Shown piece by piece: positions 10,134-19,336 of a stretch of DNA of 42,815 nucleotides; position 1 is the first letter of the stretch, and every line of letters starts with the position of its first letter. The DNA comes from 2-02-FULL-55-14 sp964581115 (GTDB lineage Bacteria; Bacteroidota; Ignavibacteria; UBA10030), in the NCBI GenBank assembly GCA_964581115.1, contig CAZOMY010000024.1, positions 1-42,815 on the forward strand, given 5' to 3'. The notes under the pieces were generated by a model. That model had not been told where the DNA came from, made no database searches, and saw only the letters and a list, made by a program, of their open reading frames with translations. Both the position numbers and the translations under genes were made by a program.

Positions 10134-11782
10134 TCCGCATGGTACGACGGTTCTTGTTGCTCTTCTTCGGCGTGGCGGTCGTCGCCACGTTGCTGTTTCT
10201 GGGCGCCCAGGACGGCGATCTCTTCTTTCGCATCAATCGAAGCATCGACCTGTTCAGCAAGGTCTATCGTGAGATCATGCTGCAACATGTCGACGTCGTC
10301 GATCCTGATGTGCTCATGCGTCGGGGCATCGGCGGAATGCTTGAAGGGCTCGATCCGTACACGGTCTTCATCGACGACAAGGAAAACGATGAGCTGGAGC
10401 TCGTGACGACCGGGCGGTATGGCGGCATCGGGGTCAGCATCGGTGTCCGCGACGGCTCGGTGGTGATCGTCAACCTGCTTGAAGGATTCTCGGCGTCTCG
10501 CCAGGGGCTCCAGGTCGGGGACCGGCTGCTTGAGGTCGAAGGGACGGCGGTCGGGTCGCTGAAGCCCGAGGAGATCCGCCGGCTGGTGCGAGGGGCACCG
10601 GGGACAGAGGTTCGACTGAAGATCGCGCGCGATGGCGAACCGCTGCCGCTCGATTTTGTCCTGCTACGCGAAGACATTCGTGTCCGGAACATCTCGTTCA
10701 GCGGCCTCGTCGAGCCGGGGATCGGCTATGTCCGCCTGGAGCGCTTCTCCCGCACAGCCGGCGAGGACCTCCGTGCGGCCTTGAAAGAGCTCAAAACCTC
10801 CGGGAATCTGAGGGGCGTCGTTCTTGACCTTCGCGACAATCCCGGCGGTTTGCTCGACATCGCCGTCGACGTCATGTCGGCTTTCGTACCGGAGAGCAGC
10901 CTCGTGGTCTCGACAAAAGGACGGCGATTGGAGACCGAACGCCGGTACCTGACCGACCAGGCTCCGCTCGTTCCCGACCTGCCAGTAGCGGTGCTCGTGA
11001 ACGGCAACAGCGCCAGCGCCAGCGAGATCGTGGCCGGCGCCATGCAAGACCTGGATCGGGGTGTGGTCGTCGGGACGCGCACGTTCGGCAAGGGGTTGGT
11101 TCAGACGGTCTCACGGCTGACAGAGACGGCGTCGCTCAAGATCACGACGGCGAGATACTATACACCGTCGGGCCGATGCATCCAAGTGCTCGATTATGCC
11201 CACCGGTCGGCCGACGGCCAGGCTTCGACCCTGCCCGATAGCTTGCGCCGGACCTTCACGACACGAAACGGACGGCCTGTGACCGAGGGTGGCGGTATCA
11301 TGCCCGATTCGGTGGTTCCCGAACCAGCGACGGGCCCCTTCATGGCGGCGTTGATGCGGAAGGCGATGTTCTTCAAGTACGTCACATCGCTTGCGGCCCG
11401 CGGGCGGCTTGACAGCACGACGAAAGCGACCGATGCAATGCTGGCCGATTTCAGCCGCTATCTGGACTCGACGGGTTTCAGGTATGAAGAGGAGGCCGAG
11501 ACGGCATTGAAGGACCTGCGGTCGATCGCCGCCGAGAACCGATATCAGACGGTTTTTGTGGAGACATTGTCGGCGTTGGACAGGCTGGTCGAGGAGGAAA
11601 AGCGGCGTTCGTTTGAGCGGTATCGCGATGAGGTGCGGAGGGGGTTGATGGTAGAGCTGGCCGCGCGTTCGTTCGGAGAGCGCGGTCGAGTGCAGGCGTC
11701 ATTCGAAGGCGACCGCCAACTGGCCACGGCCGTCGGTCTGTTAAAGCATCCGACGTCGTACGGCCGCCGGTTGGCGCGCTGA
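10130..11782 (+). CDS. S41-family C-terminal processing peptidase with PDZ domain
   Basis: 550 aa, Tsp/CtpA family serine protease that cleaves proteins near the C-terminus in the periplasm. An N-terminal anchor or uncleaved signal (RRFLLLFFGVAVVATLLFLGA) comes first. The PDZ domain lies at about 95-170 (GRYGGIGVSIGVRDGSVVI, then GLQVGDRLLEVEGT). The S41 core carries DLRDNPGGLL, the SASASEI motif at 294-298 (the second Ser, 296, aligns with E. coli Ser430) and TFGKGLVQ with Lys321 as general base. About 150 C-terminal residues form a helical extension. It overlaps tmk by 4 nt and ends convergent to the kinase gene. Start could also be ATG 10139. Confidence 0.92.
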   Translation: MIRMVRRFLLLFFGVAVVATLLFLGAQDGDLFFRINRSIDLFSKVYREIMLQHVDVVDPDVLMRRGIGGMLEGLDPYTVFIDDKENDELELVTTGRYGGIGVSIGVRDGSVVIVNLLEGFSASRQGLQVGDRLLEVEGTAVGSLKPEEIRRLVRGAPGTEVRLKIARDGEPLPLDFVLLREDIRVRNISFSGLVEPGIGYVRLERFSRTAGEDLRAALKELKTSGNLRGVVLDLRDNPGGLLDIAVDVMSAFVPESSLVVSTKGRRLETERRYLTDQAPLVPDLPVAVLVNGNSASASEIVAGAMQDLDRGVVVGTRTFGKGLVQTVSRLTETASLKITTARYYTPSGRCIQVLDYAHRSADGQASTLPDSLRRTFTTRNGRPVTEGGGIMPDSVVPEPATGPFMAALMRKAMFFKYVTSLAARGRLDSTTKATDAMLADFSRYLDSTGFRYEEEAETALKDLRSIAAENRYQTVFVETLSALDRLVEEEKRRSFERYRDEVRRGLMVELAARSFGERGRVQASFEGDRQLATAVGLLKHPTSYGRRLAR

Positions 11783-11795
11783 CGCACGCCGTCAG
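11779..11795. terminator. Small hairpin spanning two convergent stop codons
   Basis: CTGACG-CACGC-CGTCAG, a 6-bp stem lying over the stop of the S41 protease gene and the stop of the kinase gene. It is the only hairpin in the 9-nt gap; its strength as a terminator is uncertain. Confidence 0.35.
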
Positions 11796-12430
11796 AACAG
11801 CTCGATCTGCGGCAGCGCCCGGTGCACGAGCGCCGAAACGTAGTCAAGGTCCTGGGGTCGATGGACGAAGTCGAGATCGTCCGATGGAATGATGAGCAAC
11901 GGCCCGATCGTGTACCGGCGGATCCAATCCTCGTAGTGGCCGTTCAGGCGTTCCAGATACGCCCGTTCGATCCCCTTCTCAAAATCCCTCCCCCGCTTTC
12001 CGATCTGTCGTTCCAGCGTATCGACGGACGCCCGTAGATAGATCATCAGATCGGGCGGTTTAAGATACGTCATCATCACATGGAACAGCGACACGTACGT
12101 CGTGTAGTCACGTTCCGTCATCCGGCCCATCTCGTACAGGTTCCTCGCGAAGATCTCGGCATCCTCGTAGATCGACCGGTCTTGAATGACCGACGTACCC
12201 GAGTCAACGATGGTTTTGTGGCTCTTGAAACGGTTGGCGAGGAAGTAGATCTGCAGATGGAACGACCATCGGAGCATGTCGCCGTAGAAATCGGCGAGGT
12301 AGGGATTGTCCTCAACGGACTCGTAGTACGGCTTCCAGGTGAAGCGTTCGGCGAGCAGTCGGGTGAGGGAGGATTTGCCGGCTCCGATGTTGCCGGCGAT
12401 GGCGACGAAGAGCGGCCGCGAGGTGGCCAT
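11792..12430 (-). CDS. Deoxynucleoside kinase (deoxyadenosine/deoxyguanosine kinase family)
   Basis: 212 aa, dNK family (dCK/dGK type), phosphorylating deoxynucleosides at 5' in salvage. The P-loop is IAGNIGAGKSS (residues about 11-21). YESVEDNPYL and FHLQIYFLANRF line the substrate pocket. DRSIYED carries the catalytic and Arg/Asp residues, and R-G-R-D-F-E-K-G-I-E fits the LID. Substrate preference cannot be told from sequence alone. It is the last gene of a leftward secD-secF-STAS-kinase run, 12 nt after the STAS gene, with no functional link apparent. Confidence 0.88.
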   Translation of the reverse strand: MATSRPLFVAIAGNIGAGKSSLTRLLAERFTWKPYYESVEDNPYLADFYGDMLRWSFHLQIYFLANRFKSHKTIVDSGTSVIQDRSIYEDAEIFARNLYEMGRMTERDYTTYVSLFHVMMTYLKPPDLMIYLRASVDTLERQIGKRGRDFEKGIERAYLERLNGHYEDWIRRYTIGPLLIIPSDDLDFVHRPQDLDYVSALVHRALPQIELF

Positions 12431-12442
12431 GGGCGCCGGTGT

Positions 12443-12784
12443 CTACTTGAAGGCGCCGACGGCGCCTTTGACGGTCTCGTGGACGTCGAAGAGGTTCGTC
12501 AGCTTTGTCATTTCGAGCAGCGTAAGGATCTTTTTGGAGGCGCGAGCCAACTTCAGCTCGCCGCCCCCTTTGCGCATCGTGCTCATGCCGCCGATGAGCA
12601 TGCCGAGACCTGAGGAATTGATGAACTGCACATCGCCAAGGTCGATGATGACCTTGGTCTTCCGGCTGTCGAGGAGGGTACGGAGCTGCTCGTTCAACGC
12701 GTTGGCGTCGGGGCCGCCGAGCACATTCCCCGAGAGGCTGATCACGGTGACGCCCTGGACTTCTTTGGCCGAGAACTGCATCAT
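12443..12784 (-). CDS. STAS-domain anti-sigma factor antagonist
   Basis: 113 aa, a single STAS domain of the SpoIIAA/RsbV type. VIIDLGDVQFINSSGLGML holds the conserved Asp and the phosphorylatable Ser of the D-x-S-G-L signature. In the family, a partner kinase/anti-sigma factor phosphorylates this Ser to control a sigma factor or other output; no such kinase is in the window. The start is well set: GGAGG lies 6 nt before ATG (MMQFSAKE), one of the few strong Shine-Dalgarno sequences here. It lies 23 nt after secF. Confidence 0.9.
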   Translation of the reverse strand: MMQFSAKEVQGVTVISLSGNVLGGPDANALNEQLRTLLDSRKTKVIIDLGDVQFINSSGLGMLIGGMSTMRKGGGELKLARASKKILTLLEMTKLTNLFDVHETVKGAVGAFK

Positions 12785-12807
12785 GACGGACCTCCGCTCA
12801 GATACGG

Positions 12808-13719
12808 TCAGGCAGTGGCGCGTCGCCGCGGCCAGTCGAGCACGATGGCGCTGGCGACGTAGATCGACGAATAGGTGCCGGTGAGCTGGCCGACGACCAG
12901 CGTGAAAGCGAATGCCCGCGTGACTTCTCCGCCGAAGAAGAGCAGGACGAACAACACCGCGAGGATCGTTCCATTCGTAATGATCGTCCGGCCGAGCATC
13001 TCGTTGAGGCTCTTGTTCATGACCGACCTGAGGTCCATCGATCGGTAGAGCCGCTGGTTCTCGCGGATCCGGTCGAATACGACGACCGTGTCGTTGACGG
13101 ACACGCCGACGAGGGTCAGGAAGGCCGCGATGACCTCGAGGGTGATCTCAAGATTCAAGCCAGGGATGACCCCGTTGAGGATGACGATGATGCCGAGGGT
13201 GACGAGCACATCGTGAAAGAGCGACAGGACGGCGCCAACCCCGTAGGCAAACTTGAAACGGATCGCAATGTAGACCATGATCGCCACCAGGCCCCACGCG
13301 ATCGCGTAGATGGCGTCCTCACGAAGCTCTTTACCGATCTTCGGACTGATCTTGTACTGTCTCAGGATCTCGAAGCTGCCGGCGCCGAAGGTTCCTGTCA
13401 GCGCTTCCCGGATCCGGTCTCCGACGGCCGTACCTTCAGCTTGCTCCGTCGTGCGAATGATGATGTCCGTCGGCTCGCCGAAGGTCTTGATCTCGGCACC
13501 CTCAAGTCCGGCGCCGCTCAACGTGGAGCGGATTTGTCCGATATCGGGCGCCTGTTGGAAGCCGACGACGATCTCGGTGCCTCCCAGGAAGTCGATGCCG
13601 AGGCTGACGCCCCGCACGAGGATCGCGATCAAACCGGCGGCGATGACGACGCTCGAAACAACATACCACAGGCCGCGCGAGTCGAGAAAGGGGATGTTCG
13701 TAGTCTTGAAGAGACGCAT
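12808..13719 (-). CDS. secF: Protein translocase subunit SecF
   Basis: 303 aa. With SecD it uses the proton gradient to complete protein export through SecYEG. TM1 lies at about 19-38. The periplasmic P1 domain follows SLGIDFLGGTEIVVGF. The five C-terminal TM segments include AIRFKFAYGVGAVLSLFHD and LVGVSVNDTVVVFDRIREN, the SecF signatures. LGGTEIV and the N-D-T-V-V-V-F-D motif are intact. It starts 28 nt after secD on the same strand. Confidence 0.96.
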   Translation of the reverse strand: MRLFKTTNIPFLDSRGLWYVVSSVVIAAGLIAILVRGVSLGIDFLGGTEIVVGFQQAPDIGQIRSTLSGAGLEGAEIKTFGEPTDIIIRTTEQAEGTAVGDRIREALTGTFGAGSFEILRQYKISPKIGKELREDAIYAIAWGLVAIMVYIAIRFKFAYGVGAVLSLFHDVLVTLGIIVILNGVIPGLNLEITLEVIAAFLTLVGVSVNDTVVVFDRIRENQRLYRSMDLRSVMNKSLNEMLGRTIITNGTILAVLFVLLFFGGEVTRAFAFTLVVGQLTGTYSSIYVASAIVLDWPRRRATA

Positions 13720-13747
13720 GTTGGATCCGTATGAAAGGAGACGCGGC

Positions 13748-15637
13748 TCAGCCCATGTTCGGCTGCAAGCCGCGGTCGATCATGAAATCGAAGATCACCC
13801 GCGTGATGATAATGGCGCTGAACATCGACGCCGCGATACCGATCATGAGCGTCATGGCGAAACCCTGGATCGGACCCGAACCGAACTGATAGAGAATGAC
13901 GCCGGTGAGCAGCGTGGTGACGTTCGAGTCGAGAATGGCCGTGAAGGCTTTCGTGTAGCCCGAGTCGACCGCGGCGCGCAGCGTCTTGCCGCCGGCTATT
14001 TCTTCACGGATGCGCTCGTTGATCAGAACGTTCGCGTCGACGGCCATGCCGATCGTGAGCACGATGCCGGCGATACCCGGCAGGGTGAGCGTGGCTTGGA
14101 AGCCCGACATGACCCCCAGGATGAACAGGATGTTGAACGCCAAGGCGAAGTCGGCGACGAGGCCGGCCGTGCGATAGTAGAGGAACATGAACAGGACCGT
14201 CACGATCAGCGCGTAGAACGTGGCGGAGAGGCCGTTGCGGATGGAGTCCTCGCCGAGTGACGGACCGACCTCGCGTTGTTCGATGATCGACACCGGTGCC
14301 GGGAGCGCACCGGCTCGCAGGACGATCTCCAGCAGACGTGCCTCGTTCGGCGATTCCATCCCCGTGATGCGAGATCGTCCTCCGAGGATCTTGTTCTGCA
14401 CGACGGGTGCGGAGAAGACGCCACCGTCGAGCGCGATGGCGATACGCTTGTTGATGTTGGCTCCGGTGATACGGGCCCACTCTCGAGCGCCGTCGCTATT
14501 CATCTCCATGTTGACGATAGGCCGGCTGTCTTCGGGGTCGGTGCTTGCGCGGGCGTCCACGATGACCCCGCCCGTCAACTCGGGGGTCTTCTTGACCGGG
14601 TAGATCGTGTAGTACTCCAGACCGCCGGCATCTTTGACGGTCTTGGCCGACCAAAGGAATTCGAAATCCGGAGGCATCAACCGCTGGATATCGGGCCTGG
14701 CCAGAAGGCGCAACACGCGGTCGCGGTCCTTGCTGAGTACGAATCCTTCACCCGTACCGGCCTGGGTCTCGGGTCGAACATACGCAAAGAATGGATTCTC
14801 GCGCATGAACCGGGCCTCTTCGGTCGTGTCGGAGGCTGTTGCGGGGGCGCCGCCGGTGAGTTCAGAGAGCGCGTCGGTTGGCTTGCGGGGCGAGGCCGTC
14901 TTGGCCGTGGCGACAGAGTCGCTAGCGGCCCCGGTGGAATCGATTTTGCCGGCAAGGAACTTGTTGATCGTCTCCATGACGCGGTACGAGACCTGAGGGT
15001 CCCGAAGGAGCTTGAACTCCAGCTTTGCGGTTCCCCGTAGCAACTGACGCACCTCCCCCTCGTCCTTCACGCCTGGGAGTTCCACAATGATCCGACGGGC
15101 TCCTTGCTTCTGGATGTTGGGCTCCGAGACCCGATACTGATCGACGCGGTTGCGGACGATCTCGATGGCCCGATCGATGGCCGTTTCGGTCTCCGCCTGC
15201 AATTCGGCCATGATGCGCGCGTCGTCGTCGCGGAGAGTACCGTAGTAGCGGCTCAGACGGATCCCGCGTTGCTCGAATTGCCGGGCGAACGCCGGGAGCA
15301 CGTCGAGCTCGCTGGCGGAAGCCTCACGCCGCAACTCACTGATAATCGCACGAAAGTTGTCGTCCTTGTTCTTGGCCAGATCGTCGAGCAATTGAATGAC
15401 GTCGACCTCAAGCACCACGCGCATACCGCCCTGAAGGTCCAGGCCAAGTTTCATGCGCTTCAGTCGGGCCTCGGCCATCGCATCTTGGTTCGCTTCAAAG
15501 TACGCGAGGCTGTCGGTGCCTGAGAGACCGCTCAGGTGCGAGCGGTACGACCAGTCCTGATAGGTCGGATACAGAAAGTAGAGGGCCAGCGTCGTGGCGG
15601 CGACGATGAGAAACGTGCGGGTGAGATAGTTCTTCAC
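13748..15637 (-). CDS. secD: Protein translocase subunit SecD
   Basis: 629 aa from GTG 15637 (MKNYLTRTFLIVAA), with AGGAG 12 nt upstream; the frame is open for 31 more codons, without a membrane-protein character. TM1 is at about 8-25. The D1 motif LGLDLQGGMRVVLEVD is followed by a large periplasmic P1 domain that includes a low-complexity Ala/Ser/Thr insert (about 255-295). The C-terminal six-TM RND half has TIGMAVDANVLINERIREE and FGSGPIQGFAMTLMIGI. It is transcribed leftward with secF from a promoter about 100 nt upstream, divergent from the PPIase gene. Confidence 0.95.
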   Translation of the reverse strand: MKNYLTRTFLIVAATTLALYFLYPTYQDWSYRSHLSGLSGTDSLAYFEANQDAMAEARLKRMKLGLDLQGGMRVVLEVDVIQLLDDLAKNKDDNFRAIISELRREASASELDVLPAFARQFEQRGIRLSRYYGTLRDDDARIMAELQAETETAIDRAIEIVRNRVDQYRVSEPNIQKQGARRIIVELPGVKDEGEVRQLLRGTAKLEFKLLRDPQVSYRVMETINKFLAGKIDSTGAASDSVATAKTASPRKPTDALSELTGGAPATASDTTEEARFMRENPFFAYVRPETQAGTGEGFVLSKDRDRVLRLLARPDIQRLMPPDFEFLWSAKTVKDAGGLEYYTIYPVKKTPELTGGVIVDARASTDPEDSRPIVNMEMNSDGAREWARITGANINKRIAIALDGGVFSAPVVQNKILGGRSRITGMESPNEARLLEIVLRAGALPAPVSIIEQREVGPSLGEDSIRNGLSATFYALIVTVLFMFLYYRTAGLVADFALAFNILFILGVMSGFQATLTLPGIAGIVLTIGMAVDANVLINERIREEIAGGKTLRAAVDSGYTKAFTAILDSNVTTLLTGVILYQFGSGPIQGFAMTLMIGIAASMFSAIIITRVIFDFMIDRGLQPNMG

Positions 15638-15742
15638 GACAGCAGACTCCTGCAAAGGCAGAGGATCGATGGCCTGACAAAAAAGCGCGAGCAGGCATGC
15701 GTCGCGCCGTAGTACACATCTGTGGTGCAAAAAAACCGAGAA

Positions 15743-15773
15743 AAAATATACCGGAATGAACCCCGAAAGTCAA
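15743..15773 (-). promoter_or_regulatory. Promoter of the secD operon
   Basis: On the minus strand: TTG (15773-15771), 20 bp, TATATTTT (15750-15743). The predicted start near 15737 gives a leader of about 100 nt to GTG 15637. The TTG is one half of a perfect palindrome shared with the divergent ppiD promoter. Confidence 0.6.
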
Positions 15774-15782
15774 CGGGAAACG

Positions 15783-15813
15783 TTGCTTCTCTGGCGATTC
15801 ACGGCTATATTTC
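15783..15813 (+). promoter_or_regulatory. Promoter of the ppiD operon
   Basis: TTG (15783-15785), 20 bp, TATATTTC (15806-15813). It lies back to back with the secD promoter: the two TTG boxes form CAACG-GGAAA-CGTTG (15771-15785). Confidence 0.6.
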
Positions 15814-15870
15814 ATCTCTGTTGTGCGAAAAATCGATTTGTGCTCATCGGAAAAGACCGGGGCCTCCATC

Positions 15871-17976
15871 ATGCCGTTGATGTCCAGCATCCGCAAGAAT
15901 CTCGCCACGATGTTCGCCGTGTTGGCGTTCCTGTTCATTCTCATGATCGTGTTTGAATGGGGGATGGACCTGTCGGGGCGCTCCGGCGGCTTTGTCGGAA
16001 GCGATCCCGATGCCATCGGCGAGGTCAATGGCGAGAAGATCAGTTACAAGCAGTTCGCCGAACTGGTCCGCCGCGCGACAGAGGCCCAGAAGAACCAGAC
16101 GGGCCAGGACCCCGACGAAGAGACCGAAAGGATGATCCGGTCGCAAGTGTGGAACCAGATGGTCGATGACATCCTCATCAGGGACGAGATCGAGCGTTTG
16201 GGTATCGCCGTCACCGATCAGGAGATCCGAGATGTCGTTCAAGGGGCCAATCCTCCGGAGTTTCTCGTCGCTCAATTCCGCGACTCGACGGGCACATTTC
16301 GACGCGACGCGTACCTCCAGGCGATGATGAACCCTCAGAACAAGGATGCGTGGCTGCAGGTCGAAGAGATCATTCGTGAGCAACAAAAGCGGTCGAAGCT
16401 GCAAAGCCTCCTGTTGGCATCTGTCGGCATCTCCGAGAGCGAAGTGCTCCGTCGATTCATGGACAGGAACGTGACGATGGACGTCGAATATGTTCTGTTC
16501 GACATCAACCGGCTCGTGTCGGACTCATCCGTTACGGTCTCGGAAAACGACCTGGAGCAGGCGTACCGTGACAATCCCGAGTCTTTCAAAACGCGCGCGA
16601 CCCGTCGGCTCAAGTACGTGACCTTTAACCTGCTGGCGACCGGGCAGGATTCGGCAGAGGTCCTTAACGAACTCAACCGGCTACGGGAGCAAGCGTTGGG
16701 GGGCATGGATTTCGCCGAACTCGCGGCAACCTATTCGGACAGGCCTCAGTCGGATGCGTTCTTCAAGCACGGTGAGCTGGGACGCGCGAAAGAAAAAGCG
16801 CTGGCAACGGCCCGCAAGGGCGACATCGTCGGTCCGGTGGCCGATGTGGACGGCATCCACCTGCTGAAAGTGCTTGATGAACGGCAAGGGACGCAGGAAT
16901 TCGTGAATGCGGCGCACATCCTGATCCGGCCTTTGCCCGGACCGGACAGCATCAAGGCTTATGAGAAGGCCCGCGACCTGGCTCGACAGGCGCGCGCCGG
17001 TGCGGATTTCGCGCGGCTGGCCCGGGAGAACAGCGAGGACGGATCGGCAGCGGAGGGCGGTGAGTTGGGATATACCGGCCGCGGCGGCTGGGTGAAACCG
17101 TTTGAAGACGCCGCCTTCGGAGCTCGGACCGGCCAGATCGTCGGACCGGTGCGCTCCCAGTTCGGCTGGCACGTCATTAAAGTGCTCGGGCGTGACAAGC
17201 GCGAAGTGCAGGTTGCCGTCATCAGCATGCGCGTCAAGGCCAGCGCCCGCACGGTCGAAGACGCATACCACAACGCCGACGATTTTGCGTATCTGGCGGG
17301 CAAGGAAGGGTTTGAGAAAGCGGCCGAGATCGGCGGCTATGTCGTGCAGGAGACCCCCGAGTTCACGAAAGATGGCTTCATCCCGGGCATCGGTGCCAAT
17401 GATCTGGTGACGTCGTTCGCTTTCAAGAGCGATGTGGACGACATCAGCACCGCGATCACGCTCACCGGCTCGGTCGGCGTTTTCAAGGTGTCCGGGGTGC
17501 GCGAAGAAGGGGTACGGCCGATGGACGAGGTTCTCCCTCAGGTCCGTTCGCTCGCCTACCGAAAGGCACGACTTCTGCGGACGAAGGCCATGGCCGAGTC
17601 GTTCGCACGCAACCTGCAGGGCTCGGCCGACCTTCTTGCCGCGGCTCGGTCGAATCCCGACCTGGTTGCGATGCGCACCGGTCCGTTCAAGCCGACCGAC
17701 CTGCCCCCGGGTATTGGTCGTGATCCGCGATTCATCGGCTCGGCTCTTGCGTTGCCGATCGGTACGGTCTCGTCGCCGATCGAGGGTGTGCGCGGTCACG
17801 TTCTGATGAAGGTTGTATCGCGCTCGGCCGTTGACACTTCCGCGTACGCCGTCGAACGCGCTTCGCTCGCCAGCCAGCTGCTTCAAGAGAAGCAGAATCG
17901 CTTTCTGACCGAGTGGCAGCGCTCGCTGCGCGAGCAAGCGACGATTGAAGACCACCGCGACCGATTCTATCGCTGA
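15871..17976 (+). CDS. Membrane-anchored periplasmic peptidyl-prolyl isomerase (PpiD/SurA type)
   Basis: 701 aa from ATG 15871 (another ATG is 9 nt later). It folds newly exported proteins on the periplasmic side. An N-terminal signal anchor is seen (LATMFAVLAFLFILMIVFEW). A SurA-N-like helical domain follows (IGEVNGEKISYKQFAELV). Two parvulin-type domains are visible: a degenerate one at about 255-340 (FAELAATYSDRPQSD, then GDIVGPVADVDGIHLLKVLD) and a fuller one at about 345-450 (AAHILIRPLPGPD, then GGELGYTGRGGW and SQFGWHVIKVL). The C-terminal about 250 residues repeat the helical chaperone fold. Its promoter shares a palindrome with secDF, fitting a joint role in export. The next gene follows after 18 nt. 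Confidence 0.88.
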   Translation: MPLMSSIRKNLATMFAVLAFLFILMIVFEWGMDLSGRSGGFVGSDPDAIGEVNGEKISYKQFAELVRRATEAQKNQTGQDPDEETERMIRSQVWNQMVDDILIRDEIERLGIAVTDQEIRDVVQGANPPEFLVAQFRDSTGTFRRDAYLQAMMNPQNKDAWLQVEEIIREQQKRSKLQSLLLASVGISESEVLRRFMDRNVTMDVEYVLFDINRLVSDSSVTVSENDLEQAYRDNPESFKTRATRRLKYVTFNLLATGQDSAEVLNELNRLREQALGGMDFAELAATYSDRPQSDAFFKHGELGRAKEKALATARKGDIVGPVADVDGIHLLKVLDERQGTQEFVNAAHILIRPLPGPDSIKAYEKARDLARQARAGADFARLARENSEDGSAAEGGELGYTGRGGWVKPFEDAAFGARTGQIVGPVRSQFGWHVIKVLGRDKREVQVAVISMRVKASARTVEDAYHNADDFAYLAGKEGFEKAAEIGGYVVQETPEFTKDGFIPGIGANDLVTSFAFKSDVDDISTAITLTGSVGVFKVSGVREEGVRPMDEVLPQVRSLAYRKARLLRTKAMAESFARNLQGSADLLAAARSNPDLVAMRTGPFKPTDLPPGIGRDPRFIGSALALPIGTVSSPIEGVRGHVLMKVVSRSAVDTSAYAVERASLASQLLQEKQNRFLTEWQRSLREQATIEDHRDRFYR

Positions 17977-17994
17977 GTCGGATCTTTCCGCCGC

Positions 17995-18753
17995 ATGCGC
18001 CGCACCGAGTCAGATCGAACCTCGGCATTCCCGCTGCGCGCCGGCACGTTGACCCCTCTGTTGCTCGTCACGCTCGCCGGCATGGCACCGGCCCAGCCGT
18101 CGTCTCTCCCGATCGTCGTGCGTGCAACCGCCACGACCGGCGCCAAGGTCTTCCCAAATCCCACATCTCCGTCCACAACGATCCGCAACAGTTCCATTCC
18201 GCTCGACGGTTGGTACGGCGTAGCCGCAGAGATCGCCATCCCATTCACGGATGAACTTTCCATGTTGGCCGGCGTCGAGGTCCTTCGGTCGGTCGACGAA
18301 GGGATGCGTCCTGTGTCATTGGGTAGCGTTCTGGAGACGGTGCCGGTACGCGACGGCTACATGATCGTGCCCGTCGAGATCGGCGTCGCCGCCGCCATTC
18401 CCATCAGCGAAGAGACCTTCCGGCTTACGATGTCGGGTGGGTTGGGCGTAACGTTCATCTCCCGCATCCAGGAAGTGGCGGGAGTTCGCGCGCGAACTGA
18501 GGGCGTGCCGGCGGCCCTGGGCATCTTCGTCGGTGTAGCATTCGAGGCGCGTGTGTGGCCGGGCGTCTACGGGCATCTGTCCACCCGGTTCCGCGACCCC
18601 GAGGCGAACGTCACGACAAGCTACCCGCAATCCTCCGTAGAACACCAGGGCCGCACGTTGCTCTTGCCGACAGAATCGTCGACGACGCGGCTGAATGTCG
18701 ACGGTCTTTCGATCTCGGCGGGCGTCATGGTGGACCTCCATCGATTCTTCTGA
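17995..18753 (+). CDS. Putative outer-membrane beta-barrel protein
   Basis: 252 aa with a signal peptide (TLTPLLLVTLAGMAPAQ, cleavage near AQ-PSS). The mature part alternates short amphipathic strands and turns (GWYGVAAEIAIPFTDEL, then LTMSGGLGVTFISRI, AFEARVWPGVYGHLSTRF) and ends in an aromatic residue (VDLHRFF), as outer-membrane barrels do. I do not recognise a specific family. It lies 18 nt after the PPIase gene and 7 nt before aroK on the same strand, so it is co-transcribed with an export-folding factor, in keeping with an envelope location. Confidence 0.6.
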   Translation: MRRTESDRTSAFPLRAGTLTPLLLVTLAGMAPAQPSSLPIVVRATATTGAKVFPNPTSPSTTIRNSSIPLDGWYGVAAEIAIPFTDELSMLAGVEVLRSVDEGMRPVSLGSVLETVPVRDGYMIVPVEIGVAAAIPISEETFRLTMSGGLGVTFISRIQEVAGVRARTEGVPAALGIFVGVAFEARVWPGVYGHLSTRFRDPEANVTTSYPQSSVEHQGRTLLLPTESSTTRLNVDGLSISAGVMVDLHRFF

Positions 18754-18760
18754 GCGAGCC

Positions 18761-19336
18761 ATGGGTCTTACGGTCCCCTGCCATCCTGCTCGATCGCCCG
18801 ACCGCCATCTCATCTTCCTGACCGGCTTCATGGGGAGCGGGAAGAGTACGATCGGTCCCATCCTCGCCAACACCCTCGGCTACGATTTTGTCGACGTCGA
18901 CCGGCTCATCGAAGCGAAAGCGAACGCGCGCGTTGTGGAGATCTTCGAGCGCGATGGCGAGCAACGATTTCGCGAGCTGGAGCGGGCCGTGTTGCAAGAA
19001 GTGGCCGGCCGCGACCACTGCGTCGTTTCGCTCGGCGGAGGGACGATCGCCAACGAGCACAATTTCGAACTGATCCGCCGGAGCGGAGTCATCGTCTATC
19101 TGCGTCTCGAGCCGGACGAGATCTATCAGCGCGTCCATCATCGACCGGATCGTCCCCTGCTGTGGGATGGATCGGGCCGACTGCTCTCCGCCGATCAGTT
19201 GCAGGAACGGATCAGGATGTTGCTGTCGGATCGTGAGCGCTATTACGAACAGGCCGACGTCGTCGTTCCATCCGACCGCCGCCGCGTAGGGGTCACGGTC
19301 GACGAGATCGTCCGCCGCCTGCGGGGGTATGTATGA
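18761..19336 (+). CDS. aroK: Shikimate kinase
   Basis: 191 aa from ATG 18761. It phosphorylates shikimate at the 3-OH in the chorismate pathway. The P-loop is GFMGSGKST (about residues 23-31). FVDVDRLIEAK gives the Walker-like D-x-D for shikimate. FRELERAVL and VSLGGGTIA are the substrate-binding motifs, and RPLLWDGSGR is the LID. The frame is open further upstream but overlaps the preceding gene. The stop overlaps the aroB ATG (ATGA), so the two shikimate-pathway genes are coupled. Confidence 0.94.
   Translation: MGLTVPCHPARSPDRHLIFLTGFMGSGKSTIGPILANTLGYDFVDVDRLIEAKANARVVEIFERDGEQRFRELERAVLQEVAGRDHCVVSLGGGTIANEHNFELIRRSGVIVYLRLEPDEIYQRVHHRPDRPLLWDGSGRLLSADQLQERIRMLLSDRERYYEQADVVVPSDRRRVGVTVDEIVRRLRGYV

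Noticed and set aside
16681..17955. A 424-codon minus-strand frame opposite the PPIase gene
   Set aside because: Arg/His-rich composition without domains; a shadow of the PPIase.
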